From positions 1 through 35,715 of the forward strand of contig NZ_JXTH01000027.1 in NCBI RefSeq assembly GCF_000836725.1: DNA of 35,715 nucleotides. Reading direction: 5' to 3'. The notes under the pieces are model-generated. The model worked only from the letters and a program-made list of their open reading frames with translations, was not told the DNA's origin and did no database searches. Both the position numbers and the translations under genes were made by a program. Positions 1 through 8,848 of this stretch are shown one piece after another. This DNA is from Anoxybacillus thermarum. Its GTDB lineage: Bacteria; Bacillota; Bacilli; Bacillales; Anoxybacillaceae. Numbering within the stretch: the stretch's first letter is position 1; the number at the start of each line of letters is the position of its first letter.

Positions 1-144
1 TCCAAGCGGGTTGAACAGGCCAAACGGAAGGCAGGACGGTTGTGGGCAGATGTGGTGCGTCAGAATCTACCGTGTCTGCAGCGGTCATCCGGGACGCCGA
101 TCCATCAAGCGTTGTCGGCGCTTCGGGATTTTGGTTGGGTGTAA
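1..144 (+). CDS. Transposase, C-terminal 47 residues (partial)
   Basis: Open frame from base 1 to a TAA at 142-144, running off the left edge, so the start and the catalytic domain are missing. The visible tail is basic at first (KRVEQAKRKAGRLW) and ends in ALRDFGWV. The call rests on its position inside a duplicated element with a sharp end and on codon use unlike the neighbours; no catalytic motif is visible. The same tail is encoded on the minus strand at the other end of the window. Confidence 0.6.
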   Translation, partial: SKRVEQAKRKAGRLWADVVRQNLPCLQRSSGTPIHQALSALRDFGWV

Positions 145-295
145 AAAAATGGAATACAATATCATCACTTCAAGATGAGGGATGAGAGTCCAAAAGCGCT
201 TACGATATCAATTCCTGAAAATGGTTCGCTAACTAGTGATTGACAACACCCGTAGTGAACCGAAAAAATGTTCTCCACAAAGTCTTGACTGACTC
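1..295 (+). mobile_element. End of an insertion sequence, left copy
   Basis: This segment is the exact reverse complement of the last 295 bases of the window. The boundary is sharp: both copies end at the element tip GAGTCAGTCAAGACTT (read inward on the minus strand here, ending at 295), and the flanks beyond it differ. It holds the 3' end of a transposase gene followed by about 150 bases of non-coding DNA. It is visibly more GC-rich than the neighbouring genes. The IS family cannot be named from so short a piece. Confidence 0.85.
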
Positions 296-311
296 CGTTC
301 ATAAACGAATG

Positions 312-340
312 TTGACTTTTTTTACGAAAAATTATACAAT
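312..340 (+). promoter_or_regulatory. Sigma-A promoter of the zinc repressor-exporter operon
   Basis: TTGACT at 312-317 and TACAAT at 335-340 with a 17-base spacer. It lies just upstream of the palindromic operator at 351-372, so a bound repressor would sit over the transcription start. It begins 17 bases inside the chromosome from the IS end, so the IS has not removed it. Confidence 0.7.
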
Positions 341-350
341 TTCATTAAAT

Positions 351-372
351 TATATGAACATATATTCATATA
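351..372 (+). promoter_or_regulatory. SmtB/CzrA-type operator
   Basis: Perfect inverted repeat TATATGAA-N6-TTCATATA. It has the TGAA-N6-TTCA core typical of operators bound by the ArsR/SmtB family. It sits between the -10 element and the repressor start codon, which fits negative autoregulation relieved by metal. Confidence 0.8.
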
Positions 373-391
373 TTGAAAGAGGGGAGAACGA

Positions 392-697
392 GTGGAAGAG
401 TTATATGAGCCGTTAGATGAAGAAACGCTTTTCATCGTATCACAAACATTTAAAGCGTTAAGTGACCCGACACGTATTCGTATTTTACATTTACTTTCAT
501 CTGGTGAGTTTTCAGTAACGGAGATCGCAAATCGACTGTCGCTTCTACAATCGACCGTATCTCATCAGCTCCGTTTTTTAAAAAATTTACGCCTTGTGAA
601 ATATCGAAGAGAGGGCACGACGTTATATTATTCGCATGACGATGAGCACGTGTTGCACATTCTTGAACAAACGATACGTCATGCGCGCGAGCATTAG
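392..697 (+). CDS. czrA: Zinc-sensing ArsR/SmtB-family repressor (CzrA-like)
   Basis: A 101-residue winged-helix repressor. The start is a GTG preceded by GAAAGAGGGGA. The helix-turn-helix lies around residues 40-65 ([20 protein letters not shown]). The metal site can be read directly: D84, H86, H97 and E100 fall at the spacing of the alpha-5 zinc site of SmtB/CzrA, while the alpha-3 Cys pair of lead/cadmium sensors is absent (TEIANRL in its place). Zinc, possibly cobalt, is therefore the likely inducer. A matching operator lies immediately upstream. The stop codon is 11 bases before the ATPase start, so the two genes form an operon in which the repressor controls its exporter. Symbol by resemblance to CzrA. 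Confidence 0.88.
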   Translation: MEELYEPLDEETLFIVSQTFKALSDPTRIRILHLLSSGEFSVTEIANRLSLLQSTVSHQLRFLKNLRLVKYRREGTTLYYSHDDEHVLHILEQTIRHAREH

Positions 698-708
698 GAG
701 GGAGTCAA

Positions 709-2769
709 GTGAAGGAGTATCAAGTGAAAGGGTTGACATGCGCAAATTGCGCGCGAGCATTAGAAGAACAAATTCAGTCACTTCCATATGGAGAAGGAGC
801 GACGTTAAGTTACAGTAGCGGAAAATTACGTGTGAATGAACGCGTGAATTTAGAAAAAGTACGTGCGATTTTGGCGACAGATGGGGCATATATGGTAGAA
901 GATGAGCTGCCACAAAGAAAACGAAATCCTCTTCTTTATCTCGTTGGCACATCTATTTTCCTTTTTGTCATGGCCTTTTTACTTGAACGATTTATCGGTA
1001 ACGAAGTCGTCATAGTTTATATCATTGCGACAGCGCTCAGTGGATATAAAACGTTTATCAAAGGACTGAAAAACATCGTTCGTTTTCGTTTCAATATGGA
1101 CACGTTAATGACAATTGCACTCATTGGAGCGTTTGGCATTGGGGAATGGAAGGAAGCGACGGTTGTTGCCATTTTATTTGGTATAAATGAGTATTTAGAA
1201 GGATTAGGCATGGAACGGGCGCGGCGATCGCTTGATATGTTGCTGAAACAAGTACCAAAAGAAGCGATTGTCATATGTGACGGACAAACGCGTGTCGTTT
1301 CGATTGATTCGTTACAAGTGGGAGATGTTGTGCTCGTTCGTCCCGGTGAAAAAATTCCATCAGACGGCGTTGTTATTCAAGGGAAAAGTTCTGTCAACGA
1401 AGCGGCGATTACAGGTGAATCGATGCCAATTGAAAAAGAAACAGGAATGAGTGTGTATGGCGGAAGTGTAAATAACGAAGGAATGTTACACGTTCAAATT
1501 ACAAAACAATATAAAGATAGTTCTTTATCTAAAATATTACATCTCGTGCAAGAAGCACAAGAAACAAAAACACCGCTTGAATTGCTCATCCAACGTTTTG
1601 CCAAATACTATACTCCATTCATTATGGTTGTTGCGTTATTCGTGATGACGATTCCACCTTTATCGTTTGGGGTGCCTTGGCACGATGCCTTATATCAAGG
1701 TTTAGCTGTTTTAATTGTCGGTTGTCCGTGCGCCCTTATTTTATCCTCACCGATCGCATTGTTAGCTGGTATGACGCGCAACGCGAAAAAAGGAGTGTTA
1801 GTGAAAGGAGGCGTTCATTTAGAGACGCTTGGTCGTGTCCGTACGATTGCTTTTGATAAAACAGGGACAATTACAAAAGGGAAGCCTCATGTCACGGATG
1901 TCATTGCATATATTGACGAAAATGAACTTCTTCGTATTGCTGCATCGTTAGAAAGTGCGTCTTCCCATCCACTCGCACAAGCGATTGTCCAAAAAGCAAA
2001 ACAACATGATATTTCATATAAACAACCCGAACAAATGGAGACGAGAACAGGAAGCGGAATAGAAGGGAAAATAGATGGAAAGCGCTATCGTATTGGAAAT
2101 GAACGAATATTTGACCAACAAGATCTGTCCGAACAAATTCAAAAAGACGCGGAGAAGTTAAAAAGTGAAGGTAAGACGATCGTTTTTTTAGCGGATGAAC
2201 AACATGTACTCGGCTTATTCGGTATTGCTGATGAAGTGCGCGAAGAGAGTAAAGCAGTGATAAAGCAACTGCATCGTATCGGTATTCGTCGCACAGTGAT
2301 GCTAACAGGAGATCACGAAAAAACAGCGGAACAAGTAGCAAAGCAAGTAGGGGTGACAGATGTATTCGCGCAACTTGTTCCTGAACAGAAAGTAGAAAAA
2401 ATAAAACAGTTAATGAAAGACGATATCGTAGCCATGGTAGGGGATGGAATGAATGATGCACCAGCGCTTGCTCATGCACATGTTGGAATTGCTATGGGGA
2501 AAGGGACAGATAGCGCAATCGAAACAGCGGATGTTGTTTTGATGCAAGATCATCTAGGGAAATTACCAGAAGCGATTGCGATCGCTCGACGAGTGAATCG
2601 CACGATTCGTTTAAATATTGCGGTAGCGCTCTCATTAAAAGCGGTGGCGCTACTATTAACCATTCCAGGCTGGCTAACGTTATGGATCGCCATTTTATCC
2701 GATATGGGTGCAACGATTTTTGTTAGTGTACTAAGCTTATTGATTTTATGGGAGAAGCGCACAAGGTGA
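709..2769 (+). CDS. cadA: Zn/Cd-exporting P1B-type ATPase
   Basis: A 686-residue heavy-metal pump of the plasma membrane. The start is a GTG with TAGGAGGG just before it. A short N-terminal metal-binding domain carries GLTCANC (C11, C14). The membrane metal site is C339-P340-C341; the phosphorylated aspartate is D383 in DKTGT; an HP locus (SSHPLAQA) and the hinge GDGMNDAP follow. The last membrane helices hold the conserved K (SLKAVALL) and D (LSDMGATIF) seen in Zn/Cd/Pb-type pumps rather than copper pumps. This agrees with the zinc-type repressor encoded upstream. A terminator overlaps the stop codon. YvgW/CadA of Bacillus subtilis is the closest family member I can name; cobalt export is also possible. 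Confidence 0.88.
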   Translation: MKEYQVKGLTCANCARALEEQIQSLPYGEGATLSYSSGKLRVNERVNLEKVRAILATDGAYMVEDELPQRKRNPLLYLVGTSIFLFVMAFLLERFIGNEVVIVYIIATALSGYKTFIKGLKNIVRFRFNMDTLMTIALIGAFGIGEWKEATVVAILFGINEYLEGLGMERARRSLDMLLKQVPKEAIVICDGQTRVVSIDSLQVGDVVLVRPGEKIPSDGVVIQGKSSVNEAAITGESMPIEKETGMSVYGGSVNNEGMLHVQITKQYKDSSLSKILHLVQEAQETKTPLELLIQRFAKYYTPFIMVVALFVMTIPPLSFGVPWHDALYQGLAVLIVGCPCALILSSPIALLAGMTRNAKKGVLVKGGVHLETLGRVRTIAFDKTGTITKGKPHVTDVIAYIDENELLRIAASLESASSHPLAQAIVQKAKQHDISYKQPEQMETRTGSGIEGKIDGKRYRIGNERIFDQQDLSEQIQKDAEKLKSEGKTIVFLADEQHVLGLFGIADEVREESKAVIKQLHRIGIRRTVMLTGDHEKTAEQVAKQVGVTDVFAQLVPEQKVEKIKQLMKDDIVAMVGDGMNDAPALAHAHVGIAMGKGTDSAIETADVVLMQDHLGKLPEAIAIARRVNRTIRLNIAVALSLKAVALLLTIPGWLTLWIAILSDMGATIFVSVLSLLILWEKRTR

Positions 2770-2785
2770 TATTGTGTGCTTTTCT
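2757..2785 (+). terminator. Terminator of the zinc operon
   Basis: GCGCACAA / TTGTGTGC stem (8 pairs, one G-U), 7-base loop, then TTTTCT. It covers the ATPase stop codon. An in-frame GTG at 2774 lies inside the stem, one reason to start the next gene at 2888 instead. Confidence 0.7.
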
Positions 2786-2887
2786 AAAAAAAGGATATTA
2801 TTCAGAAATATTAGAAACGTTGTTGATTTTTTCGCCGTTTTTAGTGAAAATGAAGATAGAATTTTAACAACAAAGAGGATGAATAAA

Positions 2888-4807
2888 ATGATGCAAGCAA
2901 TCGCTGTCATTGCCCCAAATGGAAAAATTTTAGGAGCAGATGAACATTTTTTTCAACATTTTTATCATCGTGAGGTTGATCGCGAGCTGTTAGAAAAGTT
3001 TATTCAAGAAGCTGAAAATGGGCGCACCGTTTCGTATGCCGTCGTAAAACAAAAGAATGGACAAAACGATGTATATGTACAAGCAACAGCTTTATATAAC
3101 AAAGAAGGGCGCTTACAGGCAGTTGTTGCGACATATCAATACGAACCGTTTATGGATATGCGTCTGACTTCTTCGATCGCTTCACTTGCATCTGAATTTA
3201 CGTTTATTTTATCAGCGGAAGGCGAGATTGCGTACGTTTCGCCGACGGCTCAACATGTGTTGAAATGCACGGAAGAAGTGTGTAGCCATGAATTATTTTC
3301 TTTTGTTCATCATGAAGACATACCGCTTTTGATGGAAAAGTTACATACGATTTATGCGACAAAAGAAAAAGAGACGACAATTGACTGTCGTTGGCGGACG
3401 CACGAAGGGCATTTTATATGGATTCATATGCATGCTCAACCTTTGTTGAACGAACAAAATGAAATTGAACACGTCATCGTTGTTGCAAGAGATATTACAA
3501 AGTGGAAATGTTGCGAGGAAGCGTTGGCGAAATTAAAGCATTTTGATTCGTTAACCGACATCCCGAATCGCTTTTATTTTGAATCGTATGTACAACATAT
3601 GATTCAACAAAAGCGACCGTTTGCATTATGCTATATTGATTTTGACAAAATTAAATGGATTAACGATCGCTTTTCGTATCAAGCAGGAGACTTCTTTTTG
3701 CAAGAAGCTGTTCGTCGCATTCAGCAACATTTGCAACAAGAAGACTTTTTTGCTCGCATCGGTGGCGATGAGTTTGCAATCGTGCTACAAGATGTGAATA
3801 AAGAAACGATTGTTACGCGGATGGAACATTTGCTTCAATCGTTTGTAGAACCATTCCGATATAAAGAGCATGTTATTCAATCTAGCCTTTCTGTTGGGGT
3901 GACGTTTTTTCCGCAAGACGGTATGGATTTAGACACGCTGTTAAAACAAGCGGATCAAGCGCTCTGTTACGCAAAGGAGAGAGGGAAAGGTTATCATTTT
4001 TACCATCCTCAACAAAATCGAAAAACAATGATTGAACAAGAGCTACCGATTGCGTTGTTAAACAATCAATTTTATTTATGTTACCAACCGAAAGTGTCGC
4101 TAGATAATGAAGCGATTATGGGAGTTGAGGCGCTCATGCGCTGGACGCACCCAACGCTTGGAGCGATTTCACCACTAGAGTTTATTCCGATCGCAGAGAA
4201 AAATGGATTTATTTTTGAAATTACAACATGGGTGTTAAAAGAGGCATGCGAACAGGTGAAACAATGGCAACATCATTTTCCGACGTTAAAACTCGCGGTG
4301 AACTTATCACCATTTTTACTGAATCGAAAAGAATTTGTGATGCATGTAAAAAATATTTTGCAAGATACACAGTTTCCGCCAAACTATTTAATTTTAGAAA
4401 TTACAGAAAGTGGACTAATGGAAAATATCGATACCGGGAGACATATTTTAACAGAGTTAAAACAAATCGGAATTCAAGTAGCAATTGACGATTTCGGTAC
4501 CGGTTTTTCATCGCTTGCGTACATTCGTAACTTACCTGTTTCATTATTAAAAATTGATCGTTCATTCATTAGGGATATTACAGATAATTCAAAAGATGCG
4601 ACGATTGTTGATACGATTATTCATTTAGCGAAGAGTTTAGATTTACAAGTACTTGCCGAAGGAGTAGAACGTGACGATCAAGTATCTTTGTTGCAAAAGA
4701 TGGATTGTGATTTTGCGCAAGGGTTTTACTTTAGTCAATCGTTAGAAGCAGAAAAGTTACTACAATGGCTCGAACAACATAATCAATCGAAAGAGGCGCT
4801 TCATTAG
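2888..4807 (+). CDS. PAS-PAS-GGDEF-EAL cyclic-di-GMP protein
   Basis: A 639-residue protein predicted to turn over the second messenger cyclic di-GMP. The ATG at 2888 is chosen for the AAAGAGG about nine bases upstream; the frame is open back to 2774, but that stretch is a terminator. Two PAS-like regions (about 1-95 and 100-215) are followed by a GGDEF domain (GGDEF at 292-296) and an EAL domain (E414-A-L, then EITES, DDFGTGFSSL, LKIDRSF, AEGVE). All catalytic signatures are intact, so both synthesis and hydrolysis are possible. In the GGDEF domain the usual GHxxGD reads SYQAGD. No membrane helix is seen, so it is likely cytosolic. It stands alone between two terminators. Confidence 0.88.
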   Translation: MMQAIAVIAPNGKILGADEHFFQHFYHREVDRELLEKFIQEAENGRTVSYAVVKQKNGQNDVYVQATALYNKEGRLQAVVATYQYEPFMDMRLTSSIASLASEFTFILSAEGEIAYVSPTAQHVLKCTEEVCSHELFSFVHHEDIPLLMEKLHTIYATKEKETTIDCRWRTHEGHFIWIHMHAQPLLNEQNEIEHVIVVARDITKWKCCEEALAKLKHFDSLTDIPNRFYFESYVQHMIQQKRPFALCYIDFDKIKWINDRFSYQAGDFFLQEAVRRIQQHLQQEDFFARIGGDEFAIVLQDVNKETIVTRMEHLLQSFVEPFRYKEHVIQSSLSVGVTFFPQDGMDLDTLLKQADQALCYAKERGKGYHFYHPQQNRKTMIEQELPIALLNNQFYLCYQPKVSLDNEAIMGVEALMRWTHPTLGAISPLEFIPIAEKNGFIFEITTWVLKEACEQVKQWQHHFPTLKLAVNLSPFLLNRKEFVMHVKNILQDTQFPPNYLILEITESGLMENIDTGRHILTELKQIGIQVAIDDFGTGFSSLAYIRNLPVSLLKIDRSFIRDITDNSKDATIVDTIIHLAKSLDLQVLAEGVERDDQVSLLQKMDCDFAQGFYFSQSLEAEKLLQWLEQHNQSKEALH

Positions 4808-4817
4808 TGCCTCTTTT
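4790..4817 (+). terminator. Terminator after the first GGDEF-EAL gene
   Basis: AAAGAGGC / GCCTCTTT stem with an 11-base loop and a T-run. The stop codon at 4805-4807 lies in the loop. Confidence 0.7.
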
Positions 4818-4905
4818 CACGTTTTGTTCACATATATTTTCTTTTTTCTTCACAAATTTACATTAGTGTAGATGTATAAATGATACGAACAAGGAATGAA
4901 TGTAT

Positions 4906-6237
4906 ATGCGTAGTTTATTTTTTTGGCTTATACTGATCGTTACACTGTTGTTTACAAAAAATGTATATGGACAAACAGTGGAAGGACATAAACAATTACA
5001 ACAAGCCATTGATGAAGCGCATGCCGGCGATGTATTAGTCGTCAAAAGAGGGGTATATGAAGGTCCGATTATTATTCGTAAGCCGATTCATTTGATTGCC
5101 GAGCCCGGAGCGGTCGTTGATGGGGATGGAAGTGAATATGTCATAACGATTCGTGCGCCTCATGTTTATATAGAAGGGCTCACAATTCATAGAAGTGCGT
5201 ACGGAAAAGGGGCGGGCGTGTTGATTAAAGAAAGTTCACATGTCACGTTGAAAAATGTCCATATTGAAGACGCACATTACGGTGTTTATGTAGAGAAAGG
5301 GATGAACATAAACATTGTAAATAATATCATTCGGGGTCGAGATGTTCACTTTGCTCAACGTGGCAACGGCATTCACTTATTGAAGACAAAACATGTCGTT
5401 GTAAGTCAAAATGATATTTCGCGTGTCCAAGATGGTTTGTATTTGGATGGAGCTGAACATACGACGATCGAGAAAAATAAAGTAACAAATGCGCGCTATG
5501 CGATTCATTTTATGTATGCTGAGGATGGAATAGCAAAAGAGAACGTGCTGACGGAAAATATTAATGGAATCATGATGATGATGTCAAAACGATTTACGAT
5601 CGAACAAAATACGATTGCCAAACAATTAGACTACCGTGGATACGGAGCGCTCATTTATGACAGTGAACATGTTGTGATGCATAACAATACGTTGCTTTAT
5701 AATAGCACAGCGTTATCATTACAAAACGGACGTCATTGTACTATAAAAGCAAATGAATTTATTGGAAATTATCGTGCTCTGCATAGTTTATATGAAAATG
5801 ACAACACGATTGTTGTTGAAAATAAATTTTTAGGAAATATGGAAGATGCATTGATTCAAGGTGCGCCCATTGCATTTGATGATGGGGAAAAAGGGAACTA
5901 TTGGGATACTTACCAGTTTTACGACCTGAACGATGATGGAATTGGGGATGCCCCGCATCGTATTCGTTCGATGTATAGTCGACTGTTACGACAATGGCCA
6001 AGCGTGCAATTTTATTTCCAAAGTCCTGCGCTAGCGCTTCTTGATACAACGGAGTCATTTTTTACACAAGCACAGGCGCAAGGAGAAGACCGTTTTCCAC
6101 TTATGGAAATCGATTTCAATAAAAACGAAACAAACGAACGATCATGGAGACTATTGTTGTTTGGAAGCATCTTATTAGTAAGCAGTTTGTTTATGTTTGT
6201 ATATGGAAGGAGAATGAAATATGAAAAAAATGGCTAG
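4906..6237 (+). CDS. nosD: NosD-like periplasmic copper-processing protein
   Basis: About 443 residues. ATG 4906 is favoured (AAGGA ten bases upstream), but 4900 is in frame and possible. A signal peptide (FFWLILIVTLLFTKNVYG) leads into a right-handed beta-helix made of CASH/PbH1-type repeats (GVLIKESSHVTLKNVHI, GNGIHLLKTKHVVVSQNDI, GLYLDGAEHTTIEKNKV). A C-terminal membrane helix (LLLFGSILLVSSLFMFVYG) anchors it outside the membrane. In nitrous oxide reducers NosD works with the NosFY transporter and NosL to mature the copper centres of NosZ. Here nosL, nosY and nosF follow with overlaps of 17, 4 and 8 bases, a tight operon. No nosZ is in the window. I found no clear promoter in the 90 bases upstream. 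Confidence 0.85.
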   Translation: MRSLFFWLILIVTLLFTKNVYGQTVEGHKQLQQAIDEAHAGDVLVVKRGVYEGPIIIRKPIHLIAEPGAVVDGDGSEYVITIRAPHVYIEGLTIHRSAYGKGAGVLIKESSHVTLKNVHIEDAHYGVYVEKGMNINIVNNIIRGRDVHFAQRGNGIHLLKTKHVVVSQNDISRVQDGLYLDGAEHTTIEKNKVTNARYAIHFMYAEDGIAKENVLTENINGIMMMMSKRFTIEQNTIAKQLDYRGYGALIYDSEHVVMHNNTLLYNSTALSLQNGRHCTIKANEFIGNYRALHSLYENDNTIVVENKFLGNMEDALIQGAPIAFDDGEKGNYWDTYQFYDLNDDGIGDAPHRIRSMYSRLLRQWPSVQFYFQSPALALLDTTESFFTQAQAQGEDRFPLMEIDFNKNETNERSWRLLLFGSILLVSSLFMFVYGRRMKYEKNG

Positions 6238-6670
6238 TCTTTTATTTGCATGCTTCCTTGTTGCATGTAGTGGAGAGAAAACGTATGAACCGGAAGACAT
6301 TAATCCGGATATCGATGTATGCGTTGTTTGCAATATGAGTATCGTAGCGGAGCAGTATGCAACGGAAGCGATTTTAAAAGATGGAACGGTGCATAAATTT
6401 GACGATATTGGTTGCATGATTGAGTGGATGCGTAAGCAAAACAACGATGACATAGCTAAACTATATGTTCGCGATGTAACAAATGGTGAATGGGTTGAGC
6501 TCGAGAAAGCGGTTTATGCTTATCATCCAAATTATTGGACGCCGATGAACTACGGTGTTGTTTCATTTGTCAATGAGAAACATGCGAAAGCGTACATGGA
6601 ACAAGAAGGGGAAGGACAGTTATGGACGTATGAGCAACTAAAACAACATCGGTGGGGATTTGAACGATGA
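6221..6670 (+). CDS. nosL: NosL-like copper-chaperone lipoprotein
   Basis: A 149-residue lipoprotein with a lipobox ending at C16 (LVACSG), so it is anchored on the outer face of the membrane. The NosL signature CVVCNM (C34, C37, M39) and the later DDIGCM are present. NosL binds Cu(I) and delivers it for assembly of nitrous oxide reductase. The gene starts within the last codons of nosD and its stop overlaps the nosY start (ATGA). A GGAGAATG ribosome binding site lies inside nosD. Without nosZ nearby, the recipient of its copper is unknown; a distant nosZ or another copper protein, such as the ba3 oxidase of this window, are options. Confidence 0.85.
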   Translation: MKKMASLLFACFLVACSGEKTYEPEDINPDIDVCVVCNMSIVAEQYATEAILKDGTVHKFDDIGCMIEWMRKQNNDDIAKLYVRDVTNGEWVELEKAVYAYHPNYWTPMNYGVVSFVNEKHAKAYMEQEGEGQLWTYEQLKQHRWGFER

Positions 6671-7476
6671 ATACAGCGATGAAGTACCAATGGATGATGA
6701 TGATTCGTAGCAAATGGCTCATGAGCTTTGCGATTTTATTTGCGATTTTATCATCAACCGTAATTGCGAGTAGCGGACACGAGACAGCGGGGGTATTTAC
6801 ACGCTCGACGGCAGCTTTATTAAACTTGTCTCTTTTACTTGTTCCACTTGTCTCCTTATTAGCAGGTAGTTTGTTTATTGCAGGAGAGAAAGAAGACGGT
6901 CGGTTATCGCTTATATTAACATATCCGATCTCCCCTCGTTCGTTAACGTTCGGATTATATGCCGGTAGTTGTATATCATTATGGACGGTGATTGCTTTCG
7001 GATATGGAAGTGCAAGTGTTGTCCTTTTTACAACAGGGGGAACGTGGTCGACATTTTTTTTCCTTTCGTTTGCATTAACGATCGCATTAACGAGCATTTT
7101 TTTAGCGATCGCTTTATTCATTGGACTTGTTGCCTCTAATCGTTTACAAGCACTCGGTGTCAGCTTGTTTATTTGGGCGTTTTTCGTTTTATTTTATGAA
7201 TTTCTGACATTAGCATTATTATCGCTTGTGCCAAAACAGTTTACCATCTTACTATTCGGGTTATCTGTTATTTGTAATCCAGTTGAACTGATGCGTGTTT
7301 GGACGATAACGGCGATGAAAAGTAGCGCTCTATTTGGCCCACAGCTATATGAATGGTCGAAATGGGCAGAAAGCACAAGTGGACAACTGTCATTCGTGGC
7401 GATCGCATGCGTATGGATGATTGTGCCATTATTTTTAGCGAACGTATGGATGAAACGAGGGAAACGTCATGCTTGA
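6667..7476 (+). CDS. nosY: NosY-like ABC-2 permease
   Basis: A 269-residue integral membrane protein with about six hydrophobic segments, including MSFAILFAILSSTVIAS near residue 20, LLLVPLVSLLAGSLFIAG near 60 and FVAIACVWMIVPLFL near the end. The motif GEKEDGRLSLILTYPIS after the second helix is typical of ABC-2 permeases of the NosY type. It is expected to pair with the ATPase encoded next. In the nos system the transporter's cargo has been linked to sulfur and copper-site assembly. It starts in the stop codon of nosL and ends inside nosF. Confidence 0.85.
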   Translation: MNTAMKYQWMMMIRSKWLMSFAILFAILSSTVIASSGHETAGVFTRSTAALLNLSLLLVPLVSLLAGSLFIAGEKEDGRLSLILTYPISPRSLTFGLYAGSCISLWTVIAFGYGSASVVLFTTGGTWSTFFFLSFALTIALTSIFLAIALFIGLVASNRLQALGVSLFIWAFFVLFYEFLTLALLSLVPKQFTILLFGLSVICNPVELMRVWTITAMKSSALFGPQLYEWSKWAESTSGQLSFVAIACVWMIVPLFLANVWMKRGKRHA

Positions 7477-8170
7477 GGTGAGACAATTAACAAAAATATA
7501 CAATGAACAAAACAAAGTAGAAAACATTTCATTTTCTGTTCAGCCAGGACAATGTTTGGCGTTATGCGGTGGTAACGGTGCCGGGAAAAGTACAATTATT
7601 AAAATGTTAATTGGACAGCTCACTCCAACAAAAGGAGACATATGTGTAAACGGAAAACAAGTAAAAAAAGATGAGAAAAAATGGTTTTCCTTTATGCCCG
7701 ATCATTTGCAATTTCCTCCGCTTTTAACGGGTTACGAAGTGTTATCTTTGTTTGGACGATGGCAAGGAGCAACAGCTGAGCGCGTCGAACAATGTTTACA
7801 GCTTGTTGGGTTGACGAACGATCAACATAAGCAAGTAAAGACATATTCAAAAGGAATGCAACAACGCCTTGCCTTTGCGCAAGCGCTTTTAGCGGACGCG
7901 CCATTGCTTATTTTAGACGAGCCAACAAACGGTTTAGATCCGTATTGGGTATGGGAATTTAAACGACTCATTCAAATTGAAAAAGAAAAGGGAAAAGCTA
8001 TTCTTTTTTCGACACATATGTTGTCGATCGTAGAAGAAATTGCAGATGCTGTTGCGTTTATTCATCAAGGACAAATGCTCGTATATGATTCGGTTCCTAC
8101 ACTTTGTCAAGATGGGCGATCATTAGAGTCTATATTTTTTGCACAACTCTCAAAACATATGGCATACTGA
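7469..8170 (+). CDS. nosF: NosF-like ABC transporter ATPase
   Basis: A 233-residue cytoplasmic ATPase. It has Walker A (GGNGAGKSTII, about residue 35), the ABC signature (YSKGMQQRLAFAQALL), Walker B (LLILDEPTNGLDP) and the switch histidine (STHML). It overlaps nosY by 8 bases and is followed by a strong terminator, so nosDLYF is a complete four-gene unit. It would power NosY. By sequence alone it could serve any ABC-2 permease; the nos assignment comes from its neighbours. Confidence 0.87.
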   Translation: MLEVRQLTKIYNEQNKVENISFSVQPGQCLALCGGNGAGKSTIIKMLIGQLTPTKGDICVNGKQVKKDEKKWFSFMPDHLQFPPLLTGYEVLSLFGRWQGATAERVEQCLQLVGLTNDQHKQVKTYSKGMQQRLAFAQALLADAPLLILDEPTNGLDPYWVWEFKRLIQIEKEKGKAILFSTHMLSIVEEIADAVAFIHQGQMLVYDSVPTLCQDGRSLESIFFAQLSKHMAY

Positions 8171-8200
8171 AAAAGTAAGCGAACATAGCTTACTTTTTTT
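8171..8200 (+). terminator. Terminator of the nosDLYF operon
   Basis: AAAAGTAAGC / GCTTACTTTT stem (10 pairs), 7-base loop and a T-run, directly after the nosF stop. Confidence 0.85.
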
Positions 8201-8221
8201 CGTTTGGAGGGGGAATGTAAC

Positions 8222-8848
8222 ATGTTAAAATTATACGTCATTCGTCATGCAGAAACAGAGTGGAATATTGAACAACGCATGCAAGGATGGAAAGATTCAT
8301 CTTTAACTGAAACAGGAAGAAAACATGCGGCACTTTTGCAGGAACGCTTACGTACAGTCCCGTTTACGGCTCTGTATTGTAGCCCGAGCGATCGAACAAG
8401 AGAAACGGCTCAAATTGTTTTAGGACAACGTGACGTACCAATGTATTTCGATGAACGATTACGTGAAATTCATTTAGGCCATTGGGAAGGAAAAACGATT
8501 GCTGAAATTGCTCAAATAGATGAACGAAATCATCATCATTTTTATTATGAACCACATGCATACAATCCGATTGTTGGAGAAACGTTTCTTGATGTGCAAC
8601 GGCGAGCTGTCGCTGCCATTCAGCATATTGCCGATACTCATTCAGAAGGTCATGTTCTCGTCGTTACACATGGCGTCGTTATTCGTACGCTTCTTGTATA
8701 TTGGAAACAGCAAACGCTCGCACAGTTATGGGAAAATAGTCGCGTATATGGTACGAGTGTGACGATCGTTTCGTTCAATGGGGAAAAGTGGGTTTTGGAA
8801 TGTGAGTCAAATATTTCGCACCTTGAAGGTGAGATGATACGAGGATGA
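8222..8848 (+). CDS. Histidine phosphatase (phosphoglycerate mutase-like)
   Basis: A 208-residue enzyme of the histidine phosphatase superfamily. ATG 8222 follows GGAGGGGG at a good distance; the frame extends to 8204 but without a better start. The phosphate-accepting H9 lies in VIRHAETEWN, with the second half of the pocket in SPSDRTRETA and EIHLGHWEG and the second catalytic histidine in VVTHGVVIR. The RHAE and LGHWEG pattern resembles broad-specificity phosphatases such as PhoE/YhfR and CobC-type alpha-ribazole phosphatases rather than glycolytic mutase. The substrate is not predictable, and no cobalamin genes are nearby. Its stop overlaps the next start codon. Confidence 0.8.
   Translation: MLKLYVIRHAETEWNIEQRMQGWKDSSLTETGRKHAALLQERLRTVPFTALYCSPSDRTRETAQIVLGQRDVPMYFDERLREIHLGHWEGKTIAEIAQIDERNHHHFYYEPHAYNPIVGETFLDVQRRAVAAIQHIADTHSEGHVLVVTHGVVIRTLLVYWKQQTLAQLWENSRVYGTSVTIVSFNGEKWVLECESNISHLEGEMIRG

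Noticed and set aside
1901-2479. A 192-codon minus-strand frame inside the zinc ATPase gene
   Set aside because: It is a shadow of a fully conserved P-type ATPase; no ribosome binding site or family features.
2774-2887. N-terminal extension of the first GGDEF-EAL protein
   Set aside because: The early start codon lies in the terminator stem of the zinc operon and has no ribosome binding site.
4808-4905. A promoter or copper-regulator box for nosD
   Set aside because: Several AT-rich hexamers exist, but none gives a convincing -35/-10 pair or a palindromic operator.
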